Of a stretch of DNA of 64,000 nucleotides, positions 1-8,412 are shown one piece after another. The translations under genes were made by a program, and so were the position numbers. The stretch covers positions 1 to 64,000 of the forward strand of contig NZ_LOKW01000012.1 of assembly GCF_002211305.1 (NCBI RefSeq), read 5' to 3'. Each line of letters begins with the position of its first letter. Position 1 is the stretch's first letter. The notes beneath the pieces are model-generated. The model had not been told where the DNA came from, ran no database searches, and was given only the letters and a program-made list of their open reading frames with translations. This DNA is from Rhizobium sp. R634. Its GTDB lineage: Bacteria > Pseudomonadota > Alphaproteobacteria > Rhizobiales > Rhizobiaceae.

Positions 1-673
1 CCGACTTCAGCGATTCCTCGTCGAGATCGTTGAAGGCCTTCTTGTAGAACTCAGGCCCGCCGGTCGACAGCACGATGGAATCGAACATCGTCGCTTCCTG
101 CCAGTTCTGGCCGCCGAGCGCCAAGGGGATGACACCGGCAGCTTTCGCCTTGTCGAGCAGCGCGATCAGGTCGTCGAAGGTCTTCGGCTCGGTGCCGCCG
201 ATCTTGTCCATGACCGCCTTGTTGATCCACAGCCAGTTGACCGAGTGGACGTTGACCGGGGCTGCGACCCACTTGCCGTCATAGACCGAGAACTTCTGCA
301 GTGCGGCCGGCACCGACTTGTCCCAGCCTTCCTTCTTAGCCGTCTCGGTCAGATCGCCCATGACGCCGGCCTCAGCATAATCGAGCACGGTATAACCCAG
401 CATCTGCGAGGCCGTCGGATAGGTGCCGGCCGCCACCATCGCCTTCAGCGCCGTCATCGCCGCATCACCGCCGCCGCCGGCAACCGGAACATCCTTCCAG
501 GCAAAGCCCTCCTTCGACAGATCCTCCTTCAGGACGTTCAAAGCCGCTGCCTCGCCGCCAGACGTCCACCAGTGCAGCATCTGCACTTCCTTGACGTCGG
601 CGGCGCGGGCGGAGATATGCGCGCCGGCCAGAGCCAATGCGATCACAGCAGTCGTGGTCAAAAACCTATTCAT
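1..673 (-). CDS. Sugar-type ABC transporter substrate-binding protein (partial, C-terminus outside window)
   Basis: Periplasmic solute-binding protein of an ABC importer, carbohydrate (family 1) type; 224 codons are visible. The N-terminus is a Sec signal peptide ([19 protein letters not shown], cleavage near SARA/AD). The mature start [16 protein letters not shown] is typical of sugar-binding proteins of the MalE/UgpB class. Later [20 protein letters not shown] also fits the family. The ATG at 673 follows a GGGAGG Shine-Dalgarno. It lies 89 nt after the aldehyde dehydrogenase stop on the same strand, so it probably ends the lacI-led operon and begins a transporter set beyond the window. The substrate cannot be read from sequence. 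Confidence 0.88.
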   Translation of the reverse strand, partial: MNRFLTTTAVIALALAGAHISARAADVKEVQMLHWWTSGGEAAALNVLKEDLSKEGFAWKDVPVAGGGGDAAMTALKAMVAAGTYPTASQMLGYTVLDYAEAGVMGDLTETAKKEGWDKSVPAALQKFSVYDGKWVAAPVNVHSVNWLWINKAVMDKIGGTEPKTFDDLIALLDKAKAAGVIPLALGGQNWQEATMFDSIVLSTGGPEFYKKAFNDLDEESLKS

Positions 674-762
674 CGAAGAACCTCCCAGTTCCTTCTTGAA
701 AGATGCGGAACCCATTTCCGCACCCGATCACCCGCCCTCCTCAGGCGCAGTTTCATTGCCGG

Positions 763-2283
763 CTAAGCCAGCTTTTCCGTCTGCGGCATCCACCAGCTGG
801 TGCGCTTGCCGATATGCATGTTCAGCGTCTTGGTCTCCGTGTAGTCCTCGACCGCATGGCGGCCGAGTTCGCGGCCGAGGCCGCTCTGCTTGTAACCGCC
901 GAAAGGAAGCTCCGAGGCGCCGTTCATGAAGGTGTTCATCCAGACCGTGCCCGCCCGCACCGAGCGGCCGATCGTCAGGCAGGTGTCAAAATCGCGGCTC
1001 CAGACACCGGCTGACAGACCGTAGTCGATGGAATTGGCGATCCTGACCGCTTCGGCAGTCGTCTCGAATGTCAGGACCGACAGGACCGGTCCAAAGACTT
1101 CCTCGCGCGCCACCGCCATATCGGGCGTGACGGCTTCGAGGATCGTCGGCGACATGAATTGCCCCATGCCGAGGTCGAGCGTCTCGCCGCCATGGGCGAC
1201 GCGCGCGCCACTGCCCCTCGCACCGGCGACATATCCCGAGATCTTCTCCAGATGCTGCGGCGTGATGATCGCGCCGACCTGCGTCGAGGGATCGAGGGGA
1301 TCGCCGACCCGCACTCCCTTCGACAGCTCGGCAACGCGCCTGACGACCTCGGAAGCGATCGACTTGTGCAGGATCAAGCGCGAGCCGGCATTGCAGCACT
1401 CGCCGGCATTGAAATAGGCGCCGAAGACGGCGGCATCGACGAAGGCATCGAGATCGGCATCCGGGAAAACGATCTGCGGGTTCTTGCCGCCGAGCTCCAG
1501 CGAGACCTTCTTCAGCGTCTGCGCTGCATTCGACATTGTCAGCTTACCGACACCGGTCGAGCCGGTGAAGGAGACCATGTCGACGTCTGGATGGGACGTC
1601 ATGACCGCGCCGACTTCAGGTCCCGTACCGGTGACAATATTGACGACACCATCCGGAACGCCCGCTTGCTGCAGGATTTCGCCCAGAACGAGGGTCGAGC
1701 CCGATGTCAGCTCCGAGGGCTTGACGACGGTGGTGCAGCCGGCGGCAAGCGCAAAGGGCAGCTTCTGACCGACGATCAGGAAGGGGAAATTCCAGGGTGT
1801 GATGATCGACACCACGCCGATCGCCTCGCGCAGGACAACGCCGAGCGTGCCGTCGCCAAGCGTGTTGTAGCTTTCGCCGTGAAGGTCACGGGCAAGGGCG
1901 GCCGCATAGCGCCATATATCGACGGAGCCAGCGATTTCGCCCCGGACCTGCGTGATCGGCTTTCCCGCCTCGATCGCATCGAGAAATGCCAGCTCTTCGG
2001 CGCGCGCCGCGATCAGATCGGCGGCCTTCAACAGGATGGCGGAGCGTTCGGAAGCGGTCATGCGCGGCCACGGTCCGAGGTCGAATGCCTTGCGAGCGGC
2101 GGCAATCGCGCGCTCGGCATCGCTCCTGCTGCCAGTCGGGAACCGGCTGACGACGATGCCATGGCTCGGCGCGACACGTTCGATCGGATCGGAGGCGCCA
2201 GCCTCCCATTTACCGTCGATGAGCATGTTGAAATCGCGCGCCTTGTGGTCGCTGAGCGCCGTCGGGTTGACGAGGACCGTCAT
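763..2283 (-). CDS. NAD(P)-dependent aldehyde dehydrogenase
   Basis: Oxidises an aldehyde to a carboxylic acid with NAD(P)+. The roughly 506-aa protein has the whole ALDH fold: TPWNFPF and the Rossmann segment FTGSTGVGK. It also has the general-base glutamate in LELGGK and the catalytic cysteine in GECCNAGSR (second Cys). PFGGYKQSGLGRE lies near the C-terminus. I place the start at 2283 because TAATG joins the stop of the hydratase to this ATG with AGGGAG 7-8 nt upstream. An ATG two codons earlier (2289) is possible. It is the fourth gene of the lacI/CoA-transferase operon. Substrate unknown; betaine-aldehyde, semialdehyde or aromatic aldehyde are all possible. Confidence 0.93.
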   Translation of the reverse strand: MTVLVNPTALSDHKARDFNMLIDGKWEAGASDPIERVAPSHGIVVSRFPTGSRSDAERAIAAARKAFDLGPWPRMTASERSAILLKAADLIAARAEELAFLDAIEAGKPITQVRGEIAGSVDIWRYAAALARDLHGESYNTLGDGTLGVVLREAIGVVSIITPWNFPFLIVGQKLPFALAAGCTTVVKPSELTSGSTLVLGEILQQAGVPDGVVNIVTGTGPEVGAVMTSHPDVDMVSFTGSTGVGKLTMSNAAQTLKKVSLELGGKNPQIVFPDADLDAFVDAAVFGAYFNAGECCNAGSRLILHKSIASEVVRRVAELSKGVRVGDPLDPSTQVGAIITPQHLEKISGYVAGARGSGARVAHGGETLDLGMGQFMSPTILEAVTPDMAVAREEVFGPVLSVLTFETTAEAVRIANSIDYGLSAGVWSRDFDTCLTIGRSVRAGTVWMNTFMNGASELPFGGYKQSGLGRELGRHAVEDYTETKTLNMHIGKRTSWWMPQTEKLA

Positions 2284-3062
2284 TACCATTCTCCCTTGAA
2301 CGTTGCCGGGCGCTTCTCGCTGAACGACGCGACGCCCTCCTTCAGATCGCCGGTCTTCGCGGCGAGGATCGAGCCGAGGGCTTCGACCGCGGTTCCATTG
2401 TCTTCGCCATTCGCCGATGCGATCATCAATTTGGCGATCTCGACGGCAGCCGGTCCCCTTACGGCAATCCGCGCGGCATATTCCTGGGCGGCAGCGACCG
2501 AGTTTCCAGTCGGCACGACCGCATCGACGATGCCAAGCAGGCGCGCTTCCTCGGCGGTGAATATCTCGCCGCCGAGCGCCATGCGCCGGACCACCTGCGC
2601 GCCGAACCGCCGAACGAGACGCTGTGTGCCGGACCAGCCCGGGACCATTCCAAGGCCGGTCTCCGGCAGGCCGATTTTGATGTGCTCCTCTGCGAGACGA
2701 ATGTCGGCAACGCCCGCCAGTTCGAGCCCGCCTCCGAGAGCGTGGCCATTCAACGCCGCGACGAGCGGCATCCTGAGAGTCGCCAATCTTTCGAAGATGC
2801 GGTGGCCGTGCCGAACCCAGGCATGGCCGAACTCCTGCGGCAGCATTCCGCCCCAGGCCTTGATGTCGCCTCCGGCGGAAAAGCCTTTACCCTCGCCGGT
2901 GAGAACGGCAGCGCGAATAGCCGGATTCGCCTCGACCGTGTCGGCCGCATCTGCCAACGCTTTCAGCATGTCCAGATCGAGCGCATTCAGCTTCTCCGGA
3001 CGGGAGATCGTCAGCGTGGCGACGTGTCCGTCAATATCGATCCTGACCGTCCCGCTAGCCAT
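2283..3062 (-). CDS. Enoyl-CoA hydratase/isomerase family protein
   Basis: Crotonase-fold protein of 259 aa, normal family length. The CoA-binding motif SRPEKLNALD is near the N-terminus and the oxyanion-hole region is GKGFSAGGDIKAW. Both catalytic glutamates of true hydratases appear conserved, in GGGLELAG and GLPETGLGMVPG, so hydration of a 2-enoyl-CoA is likely. The start is the ATG in ATGGCTAG, which overlaps the stop of the upstream CoA-transferase. A frame extension to 3089 lies wholly inside that gene and is rejected. Tight coupling on both sides indicates a single pathway with the CoA-transferase and aldehyde dehydrogenase. Confidence 0.92.
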   Translation of the reverse strand: MASGTVRIDIDGHVATLTISRPEKLNALDLDMLKALADAADTVEANPAIRAAVLTGEGKGFSAGGDIKAWGGMLPQEFGHAWVRHGHRIFERLATLRMPLVAALNGHALGGGLELAGVADIRLAEEHIKIGLPETGLGMVPGWSGTQRLVRRFGAQVVRRMALGGEIFTAEEARLLGIVDAVVPTGNSVAAAQEYAARIAVRGPAAVEIAKLMIASANGEDNGTAVEALGSILAAKTGDLKEGVASFSEKRPATFKGEW

Positions 3063-4677
3063 GAAAGGTGCCCTCCAGTGTCCGCGCACTCTTTGTCGTA
3101 AGCGACAGGCCGATATTCGCCTCCCCGAAGAGCGTCGCGTCCATGACCTTCAGATCGGACGCGACGATCAGCGGGAATTCGCACTGATCGAGGATTTGGT
3201 TCTGAAGATCGACGCCGGGAGCGATCTCAGTGAGGACGATGCCGTCCCGCGTCAATTTCATCACGCACCGCTCGGTGACATAGGTGATGTCCTGCCCCTG
3301 CTCGATCGCGCGCTTGCCGCTGAAGGTGACGTGTTCGACCTCGTCCACCAGCTTCTTCAGCTTGCCCTCCTTTTCGATGACGAGAGCCCCGTCGGCGATC
3401 GAAAGCTTCGCCCCGGCGTTGAACATGCCGGAGAAGACGATCTTCCTGGCGCGCGCCGTGATGTCGACGAAGCCGCCGGCGCCCGCCGTCACATGCGGCC
3501 GGAACGAGAGCTTGGAGACGTTGACCGAGCCGTCCCTGCCGATCTCCAGGAAGGAGAGCAGCGATGCGTCGAAGCCTGCGCCCTGGAAATAGGTGAACTG
3601 ATAGGGAGACGGCATATAGGCATCGGCGTTGGAGGCGCAGCCGAAGGCGAAGTCGAGGAGCGGCACGCCGCCGACCGCGCCCTGCTCGATGACCCAGGTG
3701 ACGGCGCCGTGCAGCCCCTCCTCCAGCAGGATGCGCGGCACGTTGGCCGAGATGCCGAAGCCGAGATTGACGCAGCTTCCCGTCTGAAGTTCCTGCGCCA
3801 CACGGCGCGCGATAACCTTCTGGACGTTGAACTCCGGAACGCTGAAGCTGTTGAGCGGGCGGAATATCTCTCCTGAGATCGCGGGATCGTAGCTCGTTTG
3901 GGTCGTCTGCTTCTGATCCGGATCGACGATGACATAGTCGACCAGCATTCCCGGCACCCGGACGTCATGCGGCTTCAGCGAACCTTCCTTGGTGATCCGC
4001 TTGACCTGCGCGATGACGATGCCGCCATTGTTGCGGGCGGCGAGCGCCTGGTCGAGACCGCCCAGATAGGCGCCTTCATGCTCATAGGTGAGATTGCCGC
4101 GTTCGTCGGCCGTGGTGGCGCGGATGATGGCGACCTGGGGAACGATCGACGGGAAGAACAGCCAGTCGTCGCCCTCGAAGTTCACGCGCTTGACCACCGG
4201 ATCGTCCGACGCGAGAGCGTTCATCGCGCAGCCCTGCCGCCGGGGATCGACGAAGGTATCGATGCCGACCTTGGTCATGACGCCCGGGCGCTTGGCGGCG
4301 GCTTCGCGATGGATGTCGAACAGGATGCCGGAGGGAATGTTGTAGGCCGGGATCTCGTTGTTGGTGATCATCTGCCAGATCAGCGGCGGCTCGGCCGAAG
4401 ACGGGCCTGAAGGATAGGAGCCGCCGATGATGCGCTTGAGCAGGCCTTTCCTGGCGATGTAGTCGACGCCCTTGATGCCGCTCATATCGCCTGCTGCGAT
4501 CGGGTGGAGCGTGGTGATGCCCGCGGGATGGCCGGTCGCATCGAAACGCTCGCCGATCGCCTTCAGCATCAGATCGGGGCAGCCGAGACCGCTCGAGGAC
4601 GACACCGTGACAACAGCGCCATCGGGGATCAGCGCGGCCGCTTCGGCTGGTGTGAGATGCTTCTTCATGTGCGTCAC
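3055..4677 (-). CDS. Acyl-CoA:acetate / 3-oxoacid CoA-transferase (YdiF/PCT type, fused subunits)
   Basis: Transfers CoA from a donor thioester to a carboxylic acid. The single 540-aa chain fuses the alpha and beta subunits, as in E. coli YdiF and propionate CoA-transferases. The alpha half begins AEAAALIPDGAVVTVSSSSGLG. The beta half carries the catalytic glutamate in VIEQGAVGG (about residue 331). The reading frame opens with GTG at 4677; an ATG at 4668 would remove three residues, and neither has a strong Shine-Dalgarno. It follows the lacI-type gene by 20 nt and overlaps the hydratase by 8 nt. It probably activates the organic acid consumed by this operon; the acid is unknown. Confidence 0.92.
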   Translation of the reverse strand: MTHMKKHLTPAEAAALIPDGAVVTVSSSSGLGCPDLMLKAIGERFDATGHPAGITTLHPIAAGDMSGIKGVDYIARKGLLKRIIGGSYPSGPSSAEPPLIWQMITNNEIPAYNIPSGILFDIHREAAAKRPGVMTKVGIDTFVDPRRQGCAMNALASDDPVVKRVNFEGDDWLFFPSIVPQVAIIRATTADERGNLTYEHEGAYLGGLDQALAARNNGGIVIAQVKRITKEGSLKPHDVRVPGMLVDYVIVDPDQKQTTQTSYDPAISGEIFRPLNSFSVPEFNVQKVIARRVAQELQTGSCVNLGFGISANVPRILLEEGLHGAVTWVIEQGAVGGVPLLDFAFGCASNADAYMPSPYQFTYFQGAGFDASLLSFLEIGRDGSVNVSKLSFRPHVTAGAGGFVDITARARKIVFSGMFNAGAKLSIADGALVIEKEGKLKKLVDEVEHVTFSGKRAIEQGQDITYVTERCVMKLTRDGIVLTEIAPGVDLQNQILDQCEFPLIVASDLKVMDATLFGEANIGLSLTTKSARTLEGTFHG

Positions 4678-4697
4678 TCAGAATCCCGTTTGAATTT

Positions 4698-5747
4698 TCA
4701 CGCTCTGCCGGCTCTCGCCGGTGCGGCTTTGCCGGCTCCGCAGCTCTCGCGAACGACCAGCCGAACGGCTGTGGTTACGGTCTCGGCCTCGGCCTTACCC
4801 GCATTGATCTGCTTCAGCAGCATCTGTGCGCCGCGCCGCCCGATGCCCTGCGGATCGACCGAGACCGTCGTCAGCGCGGGAACCGCCGCCTGCGCCTCGA
4901 TGACGTCGTCGAAACCGACGACGGCGAAGTCGGCCCCGGGCTCCAGACGGCGCGCGCGCAAGCCGTCGCAGACACCGAAGGCGACAGCATCGTTGAAGCA
5001 GACGGCTGCCGTAGGCCGGTCGCCGAGAGCGATCGCTTTTCCGATCGCCTCAACACCACCTGCTCGCGACGGCGCGGACGAGATGACAAGCTCCTCGTCG
5101 TAGCCGAGCCCTGCCGCCTCGATCCCGCTGCGGTAACCCGTCAGGCGATCGTCGAAGACGGCGGTGTCGGGAAAGCCGCCGAGAAAAGCGATTCTGCTGT
5201 GACCAAGCCCCACCAGATGTTCGACGGCGGCCATCATGCCGGCCCTGTTGTCGGAGACGATGGACGAGACTTTTGCGCCGGGCAGGTTTCGGACGACGAC
5301 CACGACGGGAATACCTGCCGCGACGAGCGGCTTGAAGTCCGCGGCATCGGTGGCCCGCGCCGGAGAGACGATGAGACCCGAAATGCCGTGCTCACGCATC
5401 GATGCGACAACCTCCCGCTGCCTATCGATGCTCTCGCTGGTGTTCGACAGGAACTGCACAAAACCGGCCGACTGGACGACCATATCGACGCCAACCGCGA
5501 GCTCGGCAAAGAAGCTGTTCGTCAGATCATTCACGACGACGCCGATGATCCTCGATTTCGCGCCGGCCTGCCGGAGGTTCGCCGCGCCGCGATTGTAGAC
5601 GTAGCCAAGCTCCCGCATCACGGCATTGACCTTGGAGCGCGTCCCTTCATTGACCAGAGAGGAGCCCTGAAGCACCAGCGACACCGTCGACTTGGAGACG
5701 CCGGCAGCCTTCGCAATGTCGATGACGGTCACCCGCGGCTTTGTCAC
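4698..5747 (-). CDS. LacI-family transcriptional regulator
   Basis: DNA-binding repressor of 349 aa. The N-terminal helix-turn-helix TVIDIAKAAGVSKSTVSLVL and hinge region are followed by a periplasmic-binding-protein-like effector domain (RIIGVVVNDL, then VVGFDDVIEAQAAVPALTTV near the C-terminus). The start is GTG (5747) after a strong GGGAGGAA. It is the first gene of the operon and stands just downstream of a perfect LacI-type palindrome at 5788-5801, so autoregulation is likely. The effector domain is of the sugar-binding kind, although three downstream genes are acyl-CoA/aldehyde enzymes; the true inducer is unknown. Confidence 0.95.
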   Translation of the reverse strand: MTKPRVTVIDIAKAAGVSKSTVSLVLQGSSLVNEGTRSKVNAVMRELGYVYNRGAANLRQAGAKSRIIGVVVNDLTNSFFAELAVGVDMVVQSAGFVQFLSNTSESIDRQREVVASMREHGISGLIVSPARATDAADFKPLVAAGIPVVVVVRNLPGAKVSSIVSDNRAGMMAAVEHLVGLGHSRIAFLGGFPDTAVFDDRLTGYRSGIEAAGLGYDEELVISSAPSRAGGVEAIGKAIALGDRPTAAVCFNDAVAFGVCDGLRARRLEPGADFAVVGFDDVIEAQAAVPALTTVSVDPQGIGRRGAQMLLKQINAGKAEAETVTTAVRLVVRESCGAGKAAPARAGRA

Positions 5748-5787
5748 TTCTTCCTCCCGACGCCATCGTCGACTGGCGCCTATTTAT

Positions 5788-5801
5788 TTGGAACGTTCCA
5801 A
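5788..5801. promoter_or_regulatory. LacI-family operator palindrome
   Basis: TTGGAACGTTCCAA is a perfect 14-bp palindrome with a central CG, the classical shape of LacI/GalR operators. It lies 41 nt upstream of the GTG of the regulator gene. A second half-like site, TTGGAACG, lies at 5885-5892, about 97 bp away, a distance compatible with looping. The neighbourhood is AT-rich, as expected for a promoter. Confidence 0.72.
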
Positions 5802-5999
5802 TTCTGTCAAGTGAAATCGAAATTAAACCCGGCATTTTCCAAGTTTTTATTCGCCATCATTTCGTTGAGATCAGGATATAGCTATTGGAACGATTTAATT
5901 TTTCCAAATTGCCGGAAAGAATTTTCGGCATGCTGGACGCTCGGAAAGGTCTGCAAATTTCTGACTGGAGTCTTTGCGCGAATCCGTTCAGATCGGCTT

Positions 6000-6425
6000 A
6001 TGACCAAAACAATCCGCATATCCGCTGCTCTCGTCCTGCGCGACGATGGCCTTGCGCTTCTGGTGCGCAAGCGCGGCACCCTCGCCTTCATGCAGCCCGG
6101 CGGCAAGATCGAGCCGGGGGAGACGGCCGAAGAGGCGCTGACAAGAGAGCTTTGCGAGGAGGTCGGGCTTGTTGCGACGACGGCAGCGCTTGAGTTTCTC
6201 GGCCGGTTCGAGGCGCCGGCCGCCAACGAGCTGGATCATATCGTCGTTGCCGATGTCTTCCTGCTGCATGTCGGCGACGGCGAGGTCAGCGCAACGGCGG
6301 AGATTGAGGAGATCCGCTGGATCTCGCCGATGGAGCCCGGCGACATTCTGATGGCGCCGCTGACCGAGCACCATATCCTACCCTTCTACCGGCAGCGCAA
6401 GGCTGCGATGGCTGAGACAGATTGA
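6000..6425 (+). CDS. Nudix hydrolase
   Basis: Hydrolyses a nucleoside diphosphate linked to another moiety; 141 aa. The Nudix box is complete: G35-x5-E41-x7-REL-x-EE-x-G (GGKIEPGETAEEALTREL then CEEVGL), with the metal-binding glutamates intact. The preceding FMQPGGK segment is typical of MutT-like members. The frame is open far upstream, but that part is antisense to the lacI gene. The ATG at 6000 gives the usual length and a normal MTKTIRISAALVLRDD beta-strand start. It is divergent from the lacI operon. Substrate not predictable. Confidence 0.9.
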   Translation: MTKTIRISAALVLRDDGLALLVRKRGTLAFMQPGGKIEPGETAEEALTRELCEEVGLVATTAALEFLGRFEAPAANELDHIVVADVFLLHVGDGEVSATAEIEEIRWISPMEPGDILMAPLTEHHILPFYRQRKAAMAETD

Positions 6426-6476
6426 TGTCGACCGGCTGCGCTCTATTCTCCCAACGGATCAAGGGAGGGTTTCGCC

Positions 6477-7100
6477 ATGGCTTTCATTCATACCCCCAAT
6501 GCATCCGCCAGCGAGAAGACGACGTCGATGTACGCCTCGGCGGAAGCGAACTACGGTTATCTGCCCAATATGTACCGCGCTTTCGGTCATCGGCCTGAGG
6601 TGATGGAGAATTGGGGAGCGCTGCTTTCGAGCATTCGCAGCCATATGAGCCTCAGGCGCTACGAACTGGTGACGCTGGCGGCGGCCAAGGAGTTGAAATC
6701 CTCTTATTGCATGCTGGCGCACGGCTCAGTGCTGCTGCGCGAAGGCTTCACCAGCGACGGGCTGACGGCCGTCGTCAACGAGACGGAGAAGGCGCCGATC
6801 GACGCCAGCGAACGGGCGATCATGGCCTTTGCCGCCAAGGTGGCGCGTGATGCGACGTCGATCACGCAGCAGGATATTGACGGGCTGAAGAAACACGGGC
6901 TGAGCGACGCCGATATTTTCGACGTCACGGCGGCGGCAGCGGCGCGCTGTTTCTTCTCGAAAGTGCTGGATGCGCTGGGCGCCGCCCCTGATCACGCCTA
7001 TATCGAGCGGCTGGAGCCGAATGTGCGAAAGGCGCTGAGTGTCGGGCGGCAGGTCGAGCAGCCCCTGTCGCCTTCGCCGTCCCGCAGCACATCGCAATGA
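6477..7100 (+). CDS. AhpD/carboxymuconolactone decarboxylase-like peroxidase-related protein
   Basis: All-helical CMD/AhpD-family protein, 207 aa. The motif region is LAAAKELKSSYCMLAHG, containing one cysteine (C78) and a histidine (H82). The CxxC pair of classical AhpD is absent. This matches the 'uncharacterised peroxidase-related' subgroup, so a peroxidase activity like AhpD cannot be assumed. The start is ATG 6477 after GGGAGG. Monocistronic, with a convergent hydrolase gene downstream. The last 20 residues are Pro/Ser-rich and probably disordered. Confidence 0.85.
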   Translation: MAFIHTPNASASEKTTSMYASAEANYGYLPNMYRAFGHRPEVMENWGALLSSIRSHMSLRRYELVTLAAAKELKSSYCMLAHGSVLLREGFTSDGLTAVVNETEKAPIDASERAIMAFAAKVARDATSITQQDIDGLKKHGLSDADIFDVTAAAAARCFFSKVLDALGAAPDHAYIERLEPNVRKALSVGRQVEQPLSPSPSRSTSQ

Positions 7101-7133
7101 TGCGATGCCCGCCAGGCGCTTGGTCTCTCGGGG

Positions 7134-8177
7134 CTATTCCTTCGGCTTGTCCTGAAAATGCCGGATCGCAAAATCTGCGATATTCTGGTTTGCCCGATCG
7201 GCATCGTCGAGCAGCGAGGGAAACAGCTGCCACTGATGCGGCATGCCCGGCCAGACCTCGGTGGTGACATCCACGCCCGCCTGACGCGCCTTGTCGGCGA
7301 GGCGCAGCGTGTCATCGAGCAGGACTTCGCCGGAGCCGACCTGCAGCAAGAGCGGCGGAAAGCCCTTCATGTCGGCATAGAGCGGCGATATCTGGGGATC
7401 GGTCGGCGACCGGTTGCCGAGATAGGCCTTGCGTGAGATTTCAAGCCAGGCCTTGTCGACCAGCGGATCGCTTTCGGCATTCGATGCCACCGAGTCGCCC
7501 GTTGCGGCAAGATCGGTGATCGGGCTCAGCGCCACAACAGCCGCCGGCAACGGCTTTGCCGCCTTCATCTGCCGCAACACCATCTCGATCGCGATATTGC
7601 CGCCGGCGCCGTCTCCCGCGACGATGACGTTTCCGTTGTCATAGCCGTTGTCGAGAAGCCAGCGATAGGCCGTCAGCGCGTCGTTGATCTGCGCGGGATA
7701 GCCATATTCGGGCATCAGCCGATAGTCGATGAGCAGCACATCGCTGGATGCAGCCTTGGCGAGCGAGCCGGCAAGCAGGCTGTGCGTGCGCATGGAGCCG
7801 CTGGAGAAACCGCCGCCATGGATATAGAGAATCGCCCTTTCGCCGATCGGGTGATGAAGACGGGCGGGCCACATCAGCTCGGCATCGACGCCGTCGGCAT
7901 CGACCTGCCGAAGCTGAATGCGCGTCGGTCCCGGCGTCGTCTCCATCAGCGTCCTGAAAGCCGTTCGCCTCTCCTGCAGGCTGTCGGCGCCGGCAAAATG
8001 CTCCTTCCACAGGCCCACGAGTTTTTCGACCTGCTCGCGTGAGGCCTGGCTTTGCGGCTCCATGTCCTGCCCGACCGCTTCCGATGATAGCAGCATCAGT
8101 GCGGCCAGGGCGGGAAGCAAACATCCCCATCGCTTCGGTTTTTTTCGATCCGCAGGTGGCAAATTCCGACCGTTCAT
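7134..8177 (-). CDS. Exported HSL-type alpha/beta hydrolase lacking the nucleophilic serine
   Basis: Hormone-sensitive-lipase/esterase-family fold, 347 aa. The N-terminus (KKPKRWGCLLPALAALMLL..SEAVGQ) is a signal peptide, so a periplasmic location is likely. The oxyanion motif HGGGF is present, as is the acid/His end of the triad (VLLDD and PGMPHQW). The nucleophile elbow, GDSAGG in active enzymes, reads GDGAGG: codon 190 is GGC (7608-7610), one base from AGC. The start is ATG 8177, after GGGAGAAG; an ATG at 8210 lacks a good site. Either a non-catalytic member or a recently inactivated esterase. Confidence 0.88.
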   Translation of the reverse strand: MNGRNLPPADRKKPKRWGCLLPALAALMLLSSEAVGQDMEPQSQASREQVEKLVGLWKEHFAGADSLQERRTAFRTLMETTPGPTRIQLRQVDADGVDAELMWPARLHHPIGERAILYIHGGGFSSGSMRTHSLLAGSLAKAASSDVLLIDYRLMPEYGYPAQINDALTAYRWLLDNGYDNGNVIVAGDGAGGNIAIEMVLRQMKAAKPLPAAVVALSPITDLAATGDSVASNAESDPLVDKAWLEISRKAYLGNRSPTDPQISPLYADMKGFPPLLLQVGSGEVLLDDTLRLADKARQAGVDVTTEVWPGMPHQWQLFPSLLDDADRANQNIADFAIRHFQDKPKE

Positions 8178-8412
8178 CAACTTCTCCCGACGATGCTGGC
8201 CATGGCGCATCTTTGGCCGGTTCGCTGACAGGAGTCAAAAGGCAGACAGGCGCAAGCCTCAACCTTTTTCGTTGCGCGCGCATCGCGGCGGTTTCCCGAA
8301 AAATTGAACCACGCCCGCCGGCACGGCTTGCCATCTGCCGTGTTTCCGTCGGAAATGGGTTTTGTGCCCGGCACCGCCCGGCGCGTCGTCTCGCCTGTGA
8401 ATGAAGGATATC

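Noticed and set aside
1159..3876. A 905-codon open frame on the plus strand
   Set aside because: It is fully antisense to three genes with intact family motifs (aldehyde dehydrogenase, hydratase, CoA-transferase); the frame is a by-product of high G+C codon use.
5199..5999. N-terminal extension of the Nudix protein by 267 residues
   Set aside because: The extension lies antisense to the lacI gene and has no family match; the Nudix fold starts at 6000.
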